From positions 9,565-73,564 of the forward strand of contig CAAAJI010000126.1 of the NCBI GenBank assembly GCA_900642245.1: 64,000 bases of DNA, read 5' to 3'. The translations under genes were made by a program, and so were the position numbers. The notes beneath the pieces are model-generated. The model was not told the origin of the DNA, made no database searches, and worked only from the letters and a program-made list of their open reading frames with translations. Below are positions 34,666-44,645 of the stretch, piece after piece; the stretch's first letter is position 1; each line of letters begins with the position of its first letter. The DNA is from Fragilaria radians. Lineage: Eukaryota > Bacillariophyta > Fragilariophyceae > Fragilariales > Fragilariaceae.

Positions 34666-35118
34666 TCAAGAATGACAACAAGTATTGGATACATCTCCAA
34701 AAATTCGTCGAGTTGGATTCGTCGTGGATACATGTAACCAAGGCGTACTACGTATCCTTTGATTTCTTTGTCTTGTTGTGGATGTTCCTTGCTGATGATA
34801 GTCGGATGTGTCATTATGATGATGATGATTGTTCGTATTGTCGGATGTGTCGTAGTTGTTACTATTGTCGTAGTTGTCATTGTTGTTATTGTCATCATGA
34901 TCATTATTCACATCATGTACATAAGCATCATCATCCTCCTCTTTGGTTAAGACCATCATTACGTTGGTGCGTCTACTACTATTATTCCATAATGTAGTTT
35001 GATTTGTAGAGTAATCAGTTGTAGGAGAAGAAGTTTGAAATTGTGTTCCCTCTATCGTTTCAGCAAAGAAATGTTTATAACTTATTGGAGACATTGGAAG
35101 GAACGTAGCAACCATCAT
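34666..35118 (-). CDS. Doubtful low-complexity protein (about 150 aa)
   Basis: An open - strand frame with an ATG at 35118 encodes MVATFLPMSPISYKHFFAET. It then runs through an Asp/Asn-rich stretch (ENNNND-like runs from repeated GAT/AAT codons) and a His-rich HHHHNDTSD segment, ending in TTNPTRRIFGDVSNTCCHS. No domain is recognisable. The Asn/Asp part is made of trinucleotide repeats, which keep frames open by chance. A second - strand frame overlaps its end. It may be a real small gene with an intron, or noncoding. Confidence 0.25.
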   Translation of the reverse strand: MMVATFLPMSPISYKHFFAETIEGTQFQTSSPTTDYSTNQTTLWNNSSRRTNVMMVLTKEEDDDAYVHDVNNDHDDNNNNDNYDNSNNYDTSDNTNNHHHHNDTSDYHQQGTSTTRQRNQRIRSTPWLHVSTTNPTRRIFGDVSNTCCHS

Positions 35119-35122
35119 CGGA

Positions 35123-35160
35123 GATATATGTATATATATATATATGTGTGTGTGTGTGTG
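35123..35160. repeat. (TA)n(TG)n microsatellite
   Basis: A TATATATATATA run is followed directly by a GTGTGTGTGTG run. Confidence 0.95.
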
Positions 35161-35902
35161 GAAGATGATTTTCAAATTCAGAATTTTTGGACTCGAATTT
35201 TCAAAAACGAAACAAATAAATGTATGTTGTTGTTCTGACCGTCGAGGGAATATAATCTCTTCTTAGTTAGAGTAGTAAGTACGAACAGGAAATTTCGATA
35301 TATGTGATCATCCTTTTCTCAAATTCGAATTGAAGGAATAGTCTTGGAAAGGTTGGTTGAATCGGGACAAAAATGAAAATGGGATCAGATCGCCAAATAC
35401 GACAATGTTTCTGGGGTTATCCGGGATACGCGGTGCGTTAATTGCAGAAAGATATACCTGTTTCGAAGTTTACTAACACTGTTTCAACCCAACAGCAGTA
35501 CAATGCTAAATTTAGTACGAGTGGGATGAACATTCAAGTGATGTAACCAATGTGACACAAACAACGTAATAATAATCTCATCTTCAGAAATTTTATTTTA
35601 CCCCATCATACTTTCATAATCTCATCTCCTTATCGATATTTGATTCACAGCTTTCTTACTTTACTTTCTTTCTTTCTTTCATTCATTCATTCATTCCCAT
35701 CATATCTGTTCACACATACATACATCTTTCTTATCTTTCTCTTTCTTTTTTCAATCCTGACTCGGCAATCATTTCCACTCACTCACTCTTTCCTCCATAC
35801 TTTTCCTTTCTATCTTTTTTTTCCCTTCAAACTATCTGTCGGATTTCTGATGAAACACCTCATTTCGCCATCCAACGCAATTTTATTCACGTGAAAAATG
35901 CT
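35161..35902. other. Intergenic, pyrimidine-rich 3' flank of the large gene
   Basis: No supported gene. From about 35650 to 35850 the + strand is very rich in CTTT/CATT repeats, just beyond the 3' end of the - strand gene at 35903. Confidence 0.4.
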
Positions 35903-38900
35903 TTATTGAATATTCAAGTTCACTTGTGAAAAGGCTTTTCTATTTGCTCGCTTGACTGTACTGGCCTTGTTAAATCCTTTACTTTCTTCATTTGTTGCAG
36001 CAGAAACGGATCTCCATGTCTGTGCCTGCATTGGAGTTCTGTTTGTTGGCGATAAAAACAAGTTGGATGTTTTCTGCTTTCCTTTTATTTGTGAGGCGTT
36101 TACTTTTGATCGTTCAAAGGGCATTTTGTAGAGATAATTCAAGGAAACAGTATTCTCTTTATCAAGCGAATTCCTTCCAGATGATGTAGAGCTCTTTTGC
36201 TGCCTTTTGATATCACTTGGTCTAACAAGGGTGTTCGAAGCAAAACCGACATTCGAGTTTGACATCATGCCAAGAGATAATGCTCCTGGAATTTCTGGTT
36301 CAACATTGCTAGTTGCCCCAATTATTTCAGCAAATGGATCCTCCGTGGCGTCCGTGTCAGCGATTGATAAACTGGTATTGTTATCGTTTTCATCATTCAT
36401 CAACATCAAATTCACCGAAGGATCGTCAAGATTATCATCCATGTTCACAAGGTTCATATTCCTCCTCATTGTTTCAGACCGTGAAAACGTATCCATCAAG
36501 TTTGAGTCTTGAGCCTCCAGTCCTTGAATACTGCGCGGTTTATCACTATTTTCCACATTTTCACTGAAGACAGTAACACGCGATGCTACGAATGTTTTCT
36601 GAGGAGTTCTATGAAAGAATTTTTTAGGGGGGGTCCGTTTGGCAGGGATGACCTTCTCGTTAGGATTTAAAAACATTTCTTTCGCAGCTCGATACCGAGC
36701 CAAGGGAGAGTTAGTTGCATTCATACTTGTAGTGACACCACCCTTTTTCCTTAAATTTGGTGTTGCCGACACTTTCCCATTGACAGTCTTGTAGTTCCAA
36801 TGAATGCTACCATGCGAATGTGATGAAGCAGTGCTATGCATCCCACTTACGGCGCTTAATGGAGAAATCAAGTCGTGTCCATGTACAGTCGCTTCAGGTA
36901 GACTACTTCTCTGTGATGTAGTCCCGAAAGACAAGCTTGATGAAGGTTTTGACGCTGAGCTATCAAAACTGACTTTACGTTTGGATAAATCAGACTTATC
37001 TTGATTTTCACTCGGATCATCTTCATAACAAATGTTATGGACTGTTATCTTTTGGTCGTCTTCAGACGCTTTCGAACTCTTACTTGTATCATAAGTCACG
37101 GTAGAGGATCCTTTTCGCTTTATATCATATTCGTATGTTTCACCAGATGGTTTATTTGTCCCTGTAAACATCTCTCTTGCGGCTCGATATCTCGCGAGAG
37201 GGGAACGTGTCACATTCTCATTAGCAATTGTACTTTGATTTTTCCTTAGATTTGGCGTCGCCAACATTTTCCCGTCAACCTCTTTATATGTCCAATGAAT
37301 GCTTCGTTGGGAGTTAGATGAAACAGTGCTTTTCGTCATGCTTTCAGCACTCAATGGAGATATCATGTCACTTGCATCAGGCGCCGTATTTGCTTGCGAT
37401 TCTTGCTCAGTTTCCAATCGTATTGAGGTACTTGTACTGGATTTAAAACTTTTTGCATCAAAGCTAACTTTGCGCATGCGATTTTTCGAATCATGGATCT
37501 TGTCTGCATAGTCCCCTTTATCCAAACTTTCAATAAGATCCGTATCGCTTTCCCGTAAGGATAAATCACCTAACTCATTGCTTAATCTTTCCACCAATGC
37601 TTGGTTAGCAGATGAGTCATCGCTTTTTCTTTCATATTCGTTTCTCTCAATTTCGGTAACATCTGTAAGATCTGAAAATTTAGTTTCGATCAATGCCGTG
37701 TCCACACTTTCAGGAGGTGTTTTAGTATCATAGCTTTTTCTCTCTTGATTCTTGAACGGTTCATCATTCAGTGAGCTAGAAAATCGTACGTGCTTACTGC
37801 TTTTACTAGCGTAATCATAATCATCTTCATCGAAGGTTTCGGTCTCCCAAGTTTTGCTAATGGGGATTGTAATGACTGGCTGCGACCGCGACGACACGTT
37901 TGACAATCTTGCTCTTGCCGCAAACGTAGAAATCGAGAAAGCGGGATCTCGAATGGGCTTTTTTCGGTGAAGCAGTGACGCATCTTCACTCGCGTAACTC
38001 GGTGAAAAAAGAAATGCCGCATTTGAAAGAGTTTGATTCGTTAGTAGAGGTCCTCTTGAGTTTTCTCCAGTGGAGGATGTTGAAGATGCTGGGCTTGAAA
38101 GGATCTGATTGTTTTGCCTTTCTGATAGAGGAGGAGGCAACATGGCTTCTTCGGAAATGGACAAAGCAATATGCCGATGATCACGATTCTGCATAGAGGT
38201 AGGTACCACACTGAGAACACGATTATCGTTACTTTTCTTTTGCGAAATCCCATCAGATTTTAGAGATGGAATTATCGTAGCCTTCGATCGGAATATGCTC
38301 CTGGTTTTGCTCTTGTGACTTGAATCTTCTCTCCCCTTTACATTTAGATTCTGAGTTCTTCCAAGTTCGTTTGTAATTTTGATGGTGTCCATGGATTTCA
38401 CTTTATCACTAGACATGCGTTGACGTCCATTTTCGGTATCATCTTTGACTGGAATACGATCCTTCTCGATTTTTGGATTCGCAATTTTTTTTGCTGCTTT
38501 CGTACAGGGAGTTGCGTCATAGTCTGTCATTCTTTGCCACTTGGGCTGACAAAGTTCTCTTGCAAAATCAAGATCAGAAGTTTCCAATTGCTCAACAGAA
38601 GAATCTGAAGAAAACAACGAAACGTTAATGGGAGGGTGTTTTTCAGTAACGTCAAGCTGAGGATGCTGATGTGCTTGTCCCTTGGGTATATAAGGAACAG
38701 GTGATGGAGTCGGCCTTGCCAGGCGATCAAAGTACTCATCTTCATGGTGTAAACCAACTGCAGTTGCAAAATTGTGATCAAGTTTTGCTAATGGAGACTC
38801 GTTATCGTTTTCTTCGGCGATGTTCTTCTTTAGAAAGTTTTGAGAACTGTTCAATGTTGGTTGACATACTTCCTCATGGACATCAAACGCGAAGACAGCG

Positions 38901-39622
38901 CAATCAGAATCATTCACATCGCACAAGGAATTTCTAGCAGCAGCGGACATGAGTTTACATTTTCGTTCTTCTTCTTGTCTGTCATTTCTCACTGGTAGAC
39001 AAGCTTGTGATGCAGTTATTCCAATAATGTCTGCTGTTTCAGCCACAACCTCTTTCGTGGACTTTGCACAATTCAGTGTAGTTGATTGCACGACGTCTCC
39101 TGTCTTTCTGGCACATGATGTAAATGTCGATACTCTTGCTGCTCTCATCTTGTCTGCGTGTTCTGCGGATATGATTGCACAGCCAGAGAAGGCATCCTTT
39201 ATACGTTTCATTTGCCTGTTCTTCCTTCTGCTTTTCTTCTTTTTTTTTCTTAATAAAGGTCGGGTGATATCATAGGCTATAGTCTCATAGGATTCTCTGT
39301 CGATGTTCTTTCCTTGAAGATCCGGAGGCAGCGGTGGAACATTATGAATAACTATTTTGGAACTGTTGTGATGCTTTTGCAGCATACTTTGCGAGATTGC
39401 TTCTGACGCTGCCGGCGGTTCATTGTAGTGATGGCGCTTTGGCAAGAACTGAGAAGGATTAGATAGCTCAGAAGTGGGAGATATGAGAGTAAAGTGAGAG
39501 TCAAAAGTTGGTTGAGTCTGAATGTTCGGGGGGAATTGAGATTGTCGTCGCTTATCCCAGGATTGATTTGCCCGATGACGTTCTTCTGATTCAATCTCTA
39601 GCTTAGTACTTTGCTGACCCAT
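35903..39622 (-). CDS. Large disordered protein with myristoylation motif and internal repeats (1239 aa)
   Basis: I do not recognise the protein. It is one uninterrupted exon; the first in-frame ATG is at 39622. Seen: the N-terminus MGQQSTKLE fits the N-myristoylation pattern (Gly2, Thr6). A polybasic KKKKKSRRKNRQMKR block lies near 39210-39255. Most of the rest is Ser/Asp/Lys-rich and looks disordered. Two copies of an internal repeat lie near 37490-37150 and 36980-36650. Each has RKVSFD, then ISPLSA, SIHWxYK, GKxxATPNLRK and SPLARYRAA(R/K)EMF. RKVSFD (twice) and KHVRFSS (about 37775-37795) fit the RVxF docking motif for protein phosphatase 1. Inferred: a membrane-tethered scaffold that might bind PP1. 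There are no transmembrane segments or enzyme motifs. Confidence 0.85.
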   Translation of the reverse strand: MGQQSTKLEIESEERHRANQSWDKRRQSQFPPNIQTQPTFDSHFTLISPTSELSNPSQFLPKRHHYNEPPAASEAISQSMLQKHHNSSKIVIHNVPPLPPDLQGKNIDRESYETIAYDITRPLLRKKKKKSRRKNRQMKRIKDAFSGCAIISAEHADKMRAARVSTFTSCARKTGDVVQSTTLNCAKSTKEVVAETADIIGITASQACLPVRNDRQEEERKCKLMSAAARNSLCDVNDSDCAVFAFDVHEEVCQPTLNSSQNFLKKNIAEENDNESPLAKLDHNFATAVGLHHEDEYFDRLARPTPSPVPYIPKGQAHQHPQLDVTEKHPPINVSLFSSDSSVEQLETSDLDFARELCQPKWQRMTDYDATPCTKAAKKIANPKIEKDRIPVKDDTENGRQRMSSDKVKSMDTIKITNELGRTQNLNVKGREDSSHKSKTRSIFRSKATIIPSLKSDGISQKKSNDNRVLSVVPTSMQNRDHRHIALSISEEAMLPPPLSERQNNQILSSPASSTSSTGENSRGPLLTNQTLSNAAFLFSPSYASEDASLLHRKKPIRDPAFSISTFAARARLSNVSSRSQPVITIPISKTWETETFDEDDYDYASKSSKHVRFSSSLNDEPFKNQERKSYDTKTPPESVDTALIETKFSDLTDVTEIERNEYERKSDDSSANQALVERLSNELGDLSLRESDTDLIESLDKGDYADKIHDSKNRMRKVSFDAKSFKSSTSTSIRLETEQESQANTAPDASDMISPLSAESMTKSTVSSNSQRSIHWTYKEVDGKMLATPNLRKNQSTIANENVTRSPLARYRAAREMFTGTNKPSGETYEYDIKRKGSSTVTYDTSKSSKASEDDQKITVHNICYEDDPSENQDKSDLSKRKVSFDSSASKPSSSLSFGTTSQRSSLPEATVHGHDLISPLSAVSGMHSTASSHSHGSIHWNYKTVNGKVSATPNLRKKGGVTTSMNATNSPLARYRAAKEMFLNPNEKVIPAKRTPPKKFFHRTPQKTFVASRVTVFSENVENSDKPRSIQGLEAQDSNLMDTFSRSETMRRNMNLVNMDDNLDDPSVNLMLMNDENDNNTSLSIADTDATEDPFAEIIGATSNVEPEIPGALSLGMMSNSNVGFASNTLVRPSDIKRQQKSSTSSGRNSLDKENTVSLNYLYKMPFERSKVNASQIKGKQKTSNLFLSPTNRTPMQAQTWRSVSAATNEESKGFNKASTVKRANRKAFSQVNLNIQ

Positions 39623-42047
39623 CTTATAACTTGTGATCAGGGATATATCTTTAACAAAGTCTGAGAGTGAAGGATCAAAACGCAAGAGAAGCACATGCAA
39701 TTTTGGAATAACTGAATTTCTCAAAAAATTGTGGGCGATGATAGTGTTGAAAGGTATCAGTCAAGCAACGGTTTTGATTCGTACTGTTACTCCCCTGTAA
39801 ACTATGCTAAATAAATAGCTATGCGAGATAACGATGGAAAAAGAAACGAAAATATAACCTTTTTACATTCCACGGTCAACGTTTCTGGAGAGGCAGTACC
39901 GCGTGCACTATATAAAATTTTCACTCGACGGTTGGTAATCCACATAATCAAAAAACTGCTGGCACACCGTAAACGCTACAAAATAGACAATTGCTTGCTT
40001 GATATCTCTAGGCATTCAAGAAAGCATACACACAGCACCAATTCAAGAAAAAAAAATTGGTTCAACTAGTCAAGAAGCTTTCAGATGGATCCCCAATTGC
40101 AAGTGAGTTTGAGATCAATCATTTAGTACGCAATAGTATATAATTTGACTTCATTGAATTAACTTCAGGGTAAAGGATACTATGGAAGAACTAATGTTGA
40201 TGGGACTTAGCATGTGAAGCTAAGTCCTATTGGTAAAGAAGGATGATGAGTTATCCATCTATTCAATTTCATAGTTAGATATTTCTCAACCTAAAAACAT
40301 GATTCGTAGGCCACGATTGAATTCAAGAACAATTACATTGATGGGGATTGATATGAGCGTTGAGATCATAAAAGTATCAATTGTTAATGATTGATTATTT
40401 GTGATTTACAGCATAGTTACAATCAATGAAGTAACTTTTGTTCTGCCCGTTAACGAGCGGCGATATGTTCACTGGCAGAAAGATTGGAAAGAATTAATAA
40501 GATATCTCCTAATAAATAATACTTAATGTTGGGGATCGAGCGAGTAAATAATGTTGTTTCCTCAATAATTAAGACATCAAATAAAAAGAGTAGCAAAGAA
40601 TTCTTTAGTCTTGAACTTGATGGCATAGTACAGGTATGCTGACTTTGGAGTGACAAAGGGTGCAGAGTTTTCATAAGGTTCAGAAAATAGTAGGAAGCCG
40701 TGGAACTCCGTTTTGTCTGAATGGATTATGTCGGAAATGAAAAACTATCGTTGCAATGTTTGTGAGTATATCATTATAGATGCAGCTTCAGATAAGCTTA
40801 ATATCAAACCTTTCCTTGCCTTACATTCAAGCATTAGCGTATCGGACTATCTCACGACATCACATAAGTCGACCGAAGCATTGTATACCTTAAAAATAAC
40901 TAAGGTATTGCAAGGTATTGAAAGGTATTTTGTAGGTATGGCTACTCCCAGCTACTAGTTTGGGCTACAAGGCGAAGGGTAGCAGTGCAGAAAAGTACTC
41001 GATGTACTAACTGACATTTTTCCATTCTTAGTAAAGTCATAGTTCTAATTCAGATTTTTGTTGCTAGGTACAGATCATTTTTGAAGGCAATTGCAATACA
41101 ACTGCTATCAAGATTATCATTGTAGATCATAAAAGCAATGTTAAACTGCAATGAAAATGAAATTACTCAGAGCCTTGAAAATTAAAATGGCATCATTAAT
41201 TTAAATCGAGAAAAGATCTTTCATATTTTTAGCGGAAAAATTCCATAATCTTAAGTCTGGGTGGCATTCATTATGTAGATCAAGACTATTGTCATTCGTC
41301 TCAACGTTTTAAGTCTCATGCAAGCAATGCATTTGCAGAATTACAATGAATAAAGGAAACATATTGACTTTCCACAACCAATAACACTATGTTGACTTCT
41401 TGCTAGCAGCCTTAACTCTCCAACAGCAGAAGCATTATTTGACGTTCCAACAAAAACAAGAGTAATAAATTCTACTTCTACTACTACTACTTCTACTACT
41501 GCTGTTGCTGCTACTACTACAGCAGCAGCAGCAATATGACTTTAACCCATAATGGCAACAGTTCAAGGAATGAAAACATCTATCTTTTAATCTTTTTCAG
41601 TGCCAAAGCCCAATCCTTGGCATATTTGACTAATCACAGACAATCCTTTGTTAGGTAATATATATTTGAAGACACCAATGTTATGTCAAGCTCAAAGCAT
41701 CAAAGAAACAATTTTTATCATGCATGTGGCAAACAATATTTATTATGCAAGAAATTTTTTGACTTGCATGCATTACGTTCACAACTAGTACAAACTATAT
41801 TTCATAATTTTGGTATCACATTTATAAAGGGGAAAATGGAAATGTAACTTACACTAATTTTAACAAAGTGAATCGTTTTTTTCATCATCCTGCCTTTTAC
41901 ATTTAAATCTGCGATTAGAAAAAAATAACATTTTACCCTATTCGTGTTTGAACCTTTTGAGTAAATGCGGCATTGCTGAAATAATTTAAGGTAGTCTTCA
42001 ATTAACTACCAAAAAATACCTTCGAGTTAATTAGGCGGCTTCTTTCT
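39623..42047. other. Intergenic
   Basis: No supported gene. An 82-codon + strand frame at 39821-40069 is basic but has no motif. A triplet repeat lies at 41471-41534. Confidence 0.4.
41471..41534. repeat. (CTA/CTT/CAG)n triplet repeat
   Basis: A run of TCTACTTCTACTACTACTAC, then GCTGTTGCTGCTACTACTAC and finally AGCAGCAGCAGCA. Confidence 0.9.
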
Positions 42048-42755
42048 TTATTCATCATCGTTTGATTCCAAGAAAAGCGGCATCGAGCGAACTGATGTAG
42101 AAAAAACGTTTTGGAATGTTCCGATCCATGCCCTCTGTAAATTCAAAGACTTCCTAAAATCATTCGCTTCTGGAATAGAGTTTCTGCCCTTATTTCTTTG
42201 AATGTATCGATTGTAACTGTCCTGTGAAAGCCTCAATCGAAGTCCGTTTCGGAGATTTTGCAATTCCTCGCGAGCCTTGGCAAGAGCTCTGTTCATGCAC
42301 GTAGTCTCGCGTAGTGCGTGTACGTTCATGAGATCACGCTGCTTCTTCATCATATCGACGGCATGTAATGCCTTGCAAACTTGACCTTCCCAGTTCTGAA
42401 CATAGGGAATGTGACTTTGTTGTGATAAATTTTCAGGTTCACTTTCATTGGGTGATAGGCTGTATCGAGTTAAGTGAATGTATTGACTGAGTGACGTCCT
42501 ACGATCATGCTTTTGCCAAATACCCTGATATTTTTTATGGAGGAGTTGCAACTTTAAATGATATTCAATCAAAATTTGGTCATGTTGCACATGAAATTTT
42601 CGTCTTTCAGCTCGGATGAATTGCAACTCCCTTGTCACTTTTTCGAGTTTCAATCTGCGGTTCAAGCAAGAAACAGAGTCTTCTTCCTCAAGAAGATTAA
42701 GTGATCGGGTTGAATCAGATTGATAGAAAGGATGTGCTTCATTCACTAGAGCCAT
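42048..42755 (-). CDS. Coiled-coil family protein, member E (235 aa)
   Basis: Function unknown. The most divergent of the five family members, lying outside the duplicated segments. Seen: an intact intronless ORF starting MALVNEAHPFYQSDSTRSLN. The first helical segment includes YHLKLQLLHKKYQGIWQKH, then DRRTSLSQYI (the equivalent of HGRRxS). The core is SHIPYVQNWEGQVCKALHAV, with KQRDLMNVHA after it. A second helix (KAREELQNLRNGLRLRL) and QRAWIGTFQNVF follow. The chain then extends 18 residues further than the others, ending in ESNDDE. The features kept in E and the other members define the family core: IPYVQNWE, QVC, QRDLMN, R-R-x-S and R-[TA]-W-x-x-x-F. Confidence 0.8.
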   Translation of the reverse strand: MALVNEAHPFYQSDSTRSLNLLEEEDSVSCLNRRLKLEKVTRELQFIRAERRKFHVQHDQILIEYHLKLQLLHKKYQGIWQKHDRRTSLSQYIHLTRYSLSPNESEPENLSQQSHIPYVQNWEGQVCKALHAVDMMKKQRDLMNVHALRETTCMNRALAKAREELQNLRNGLRLRLSQDSYNRYIQRNKGRNSIPEANDFRKSLNLQRAWIGTFQNVFSTSVRSMPLFLESNDDE

Positions 42756-44645
42756 GATAAAACTTGTGAATCAAGAAAAAAACACATAAAAACGGTACTA
42801 GGCGAAAAACTCCGAAAAGAACATATCGCTAGCTTCCATTGTATGACCCCACTTATCACGATTTGGGACATACTTCAGGAGAATGTCATTTAACCTTACG
42901 TTGCGAAGAACATATGACATTTCTTTATCGGAATGTAGAAAATTTGTTTACTGCCTAAAATTTCACCTGAACCACTAAACTAGATGTAACTCCGGACCTA
43001 ATGGAAGAAAAGCAAAATTAAATGAGCTAAACCCCAAGTATTGAATTTCTACACCTTTATTTGGATCTCCAATTTCTCGCGATATCCTTTCCAAGGCCTC
43101 AGGCAACACTCAGTAAAGAACTCTTTATCTTCATCAATGTTGGTGACAATTTCTCCCATGTCATATGCGCATATGAGATTCTAGCCTCCATACCAAAATG
43201 TCAGAAAAAGGCACGACTTTCAAGAAATGTGAAACGAAAACACAACTTAAAAATACTTCGCTAAAATATATAAGGAGACTAATTGAAGTCCTTAAAATTG
43301 CAAGTAGCTCTACAAGATTGCAATGATTTCCCAAGCTTTTCACCTTGGTGTGATACCATGTAGAAAATACTGTAAATCACGTATAAGGTGTTCAACACTT
43401 CAACCAATGCAAAAAATGCGATACTCAAAAACTGCTAACTTACACATTACTCTAGGCTGCCTATATAGATAATGAAACCCAGAAACGACCCATGACCCTA
43501 AGGATCAGAAGTCATGGAAGCGTTTATAAGTTTTAGATAGCATTTCCCAATCATGAGTGCAGAAACCAACATTACTATTTTGAAGTTAGCGAAGGTTGAC
43601 TACATAGCATTTCAACACAGTGACTAAAAGTGTATTACATGCAGTGCTAGAAAATATATATATAATCAAGGTAATTCTACCATACAGCTAGAAATAAACA
43701 ATTAACTTTCTTTACCCCCATCAACTCACCTTTATGTGTCTAATCGCATGAAATATGTTGTTCTAATAATGAAAAAATTCCTCACATGACTTGAAACATT
43801 GTTTGGATCCTGTTCAACCATACAAATTCAGAAGGGAGTAACAATACAATATGTGAGTTTCATTGAGTCAAACTTTGTGAATATATTGTTATAGACTCTC
43901 CTCTATATATATATGCTCGAAAAATGTACTACAGATGGAAGTCCGTTATTACTTTCATTTTGGAATGACATGCAATCAATTGCTTCCATTCTAATATACT
44001 TCAGTTCCTTTTTCAGTAAGGTATTGGAAATTTCTATGCAATCATTTACCCTATCAAGATTTTGAAATAACGTCCCTTAATTTTTCGTGGCTACTGGGGA
44101 ACATGAGATGCTGAATGAAAATAATTGTTTAACAAAACATGAAACCAAAACTTTGTGTATGTGTGTGTGTTTTTTTCCGGGTGATGATTTTCCTTGTTTC
44201 CTATAATTTTATTTAAGGAATGAAAATGAGTTTTCATCACCTCCTGAATGAACCGTGAAATTTTGTAGAGTCAGTCATCTAATTGAGGACCAAAGACTAT
44301 TGAGTAAATCACAACTATTTGTAGGATACTATTATGTAGAATGAGTAAAGCTTAAAAATCCTCATTTATTATTATTATTATCCTTTCATTCAATTTTGCT
44401 CATCGAATCATGTTCACAATATGTTTGGTGTAATCCTTGTCTTTGCATGTTGTATAGCATTATCTCTTGTAATTTTATTTTCCAGGTAATATCACGCATC
44501 AAGCAAATCTTTGTCTTGGCACGTCTTTACACAAATGTCATTGTTGTTGTCAATTTCATCACAACCACTGCCACCATCAACAAACAACTCATTGACATTT
44601 TTTTCTTTTTTTTCCACCCAACCAAATTACATCCTATACCAATTA
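42756..44645. other. Intergenic
   Basis: No supported gene. Short TA- and TG-rich runs occur (around 43645-43660, 43905-43920 and 44155-44170). Confidence 0.4.

Noticed and set aside
39623..39724. 34-codon N-terminal extension of the 1239-residue protein
   Set aside because: It has no ATG. The first ATG gives a good myristoylation motif.
39821..40069. 82-codon basic + strand frame
   Set aside because: No motif, repeat or conservation supports it.
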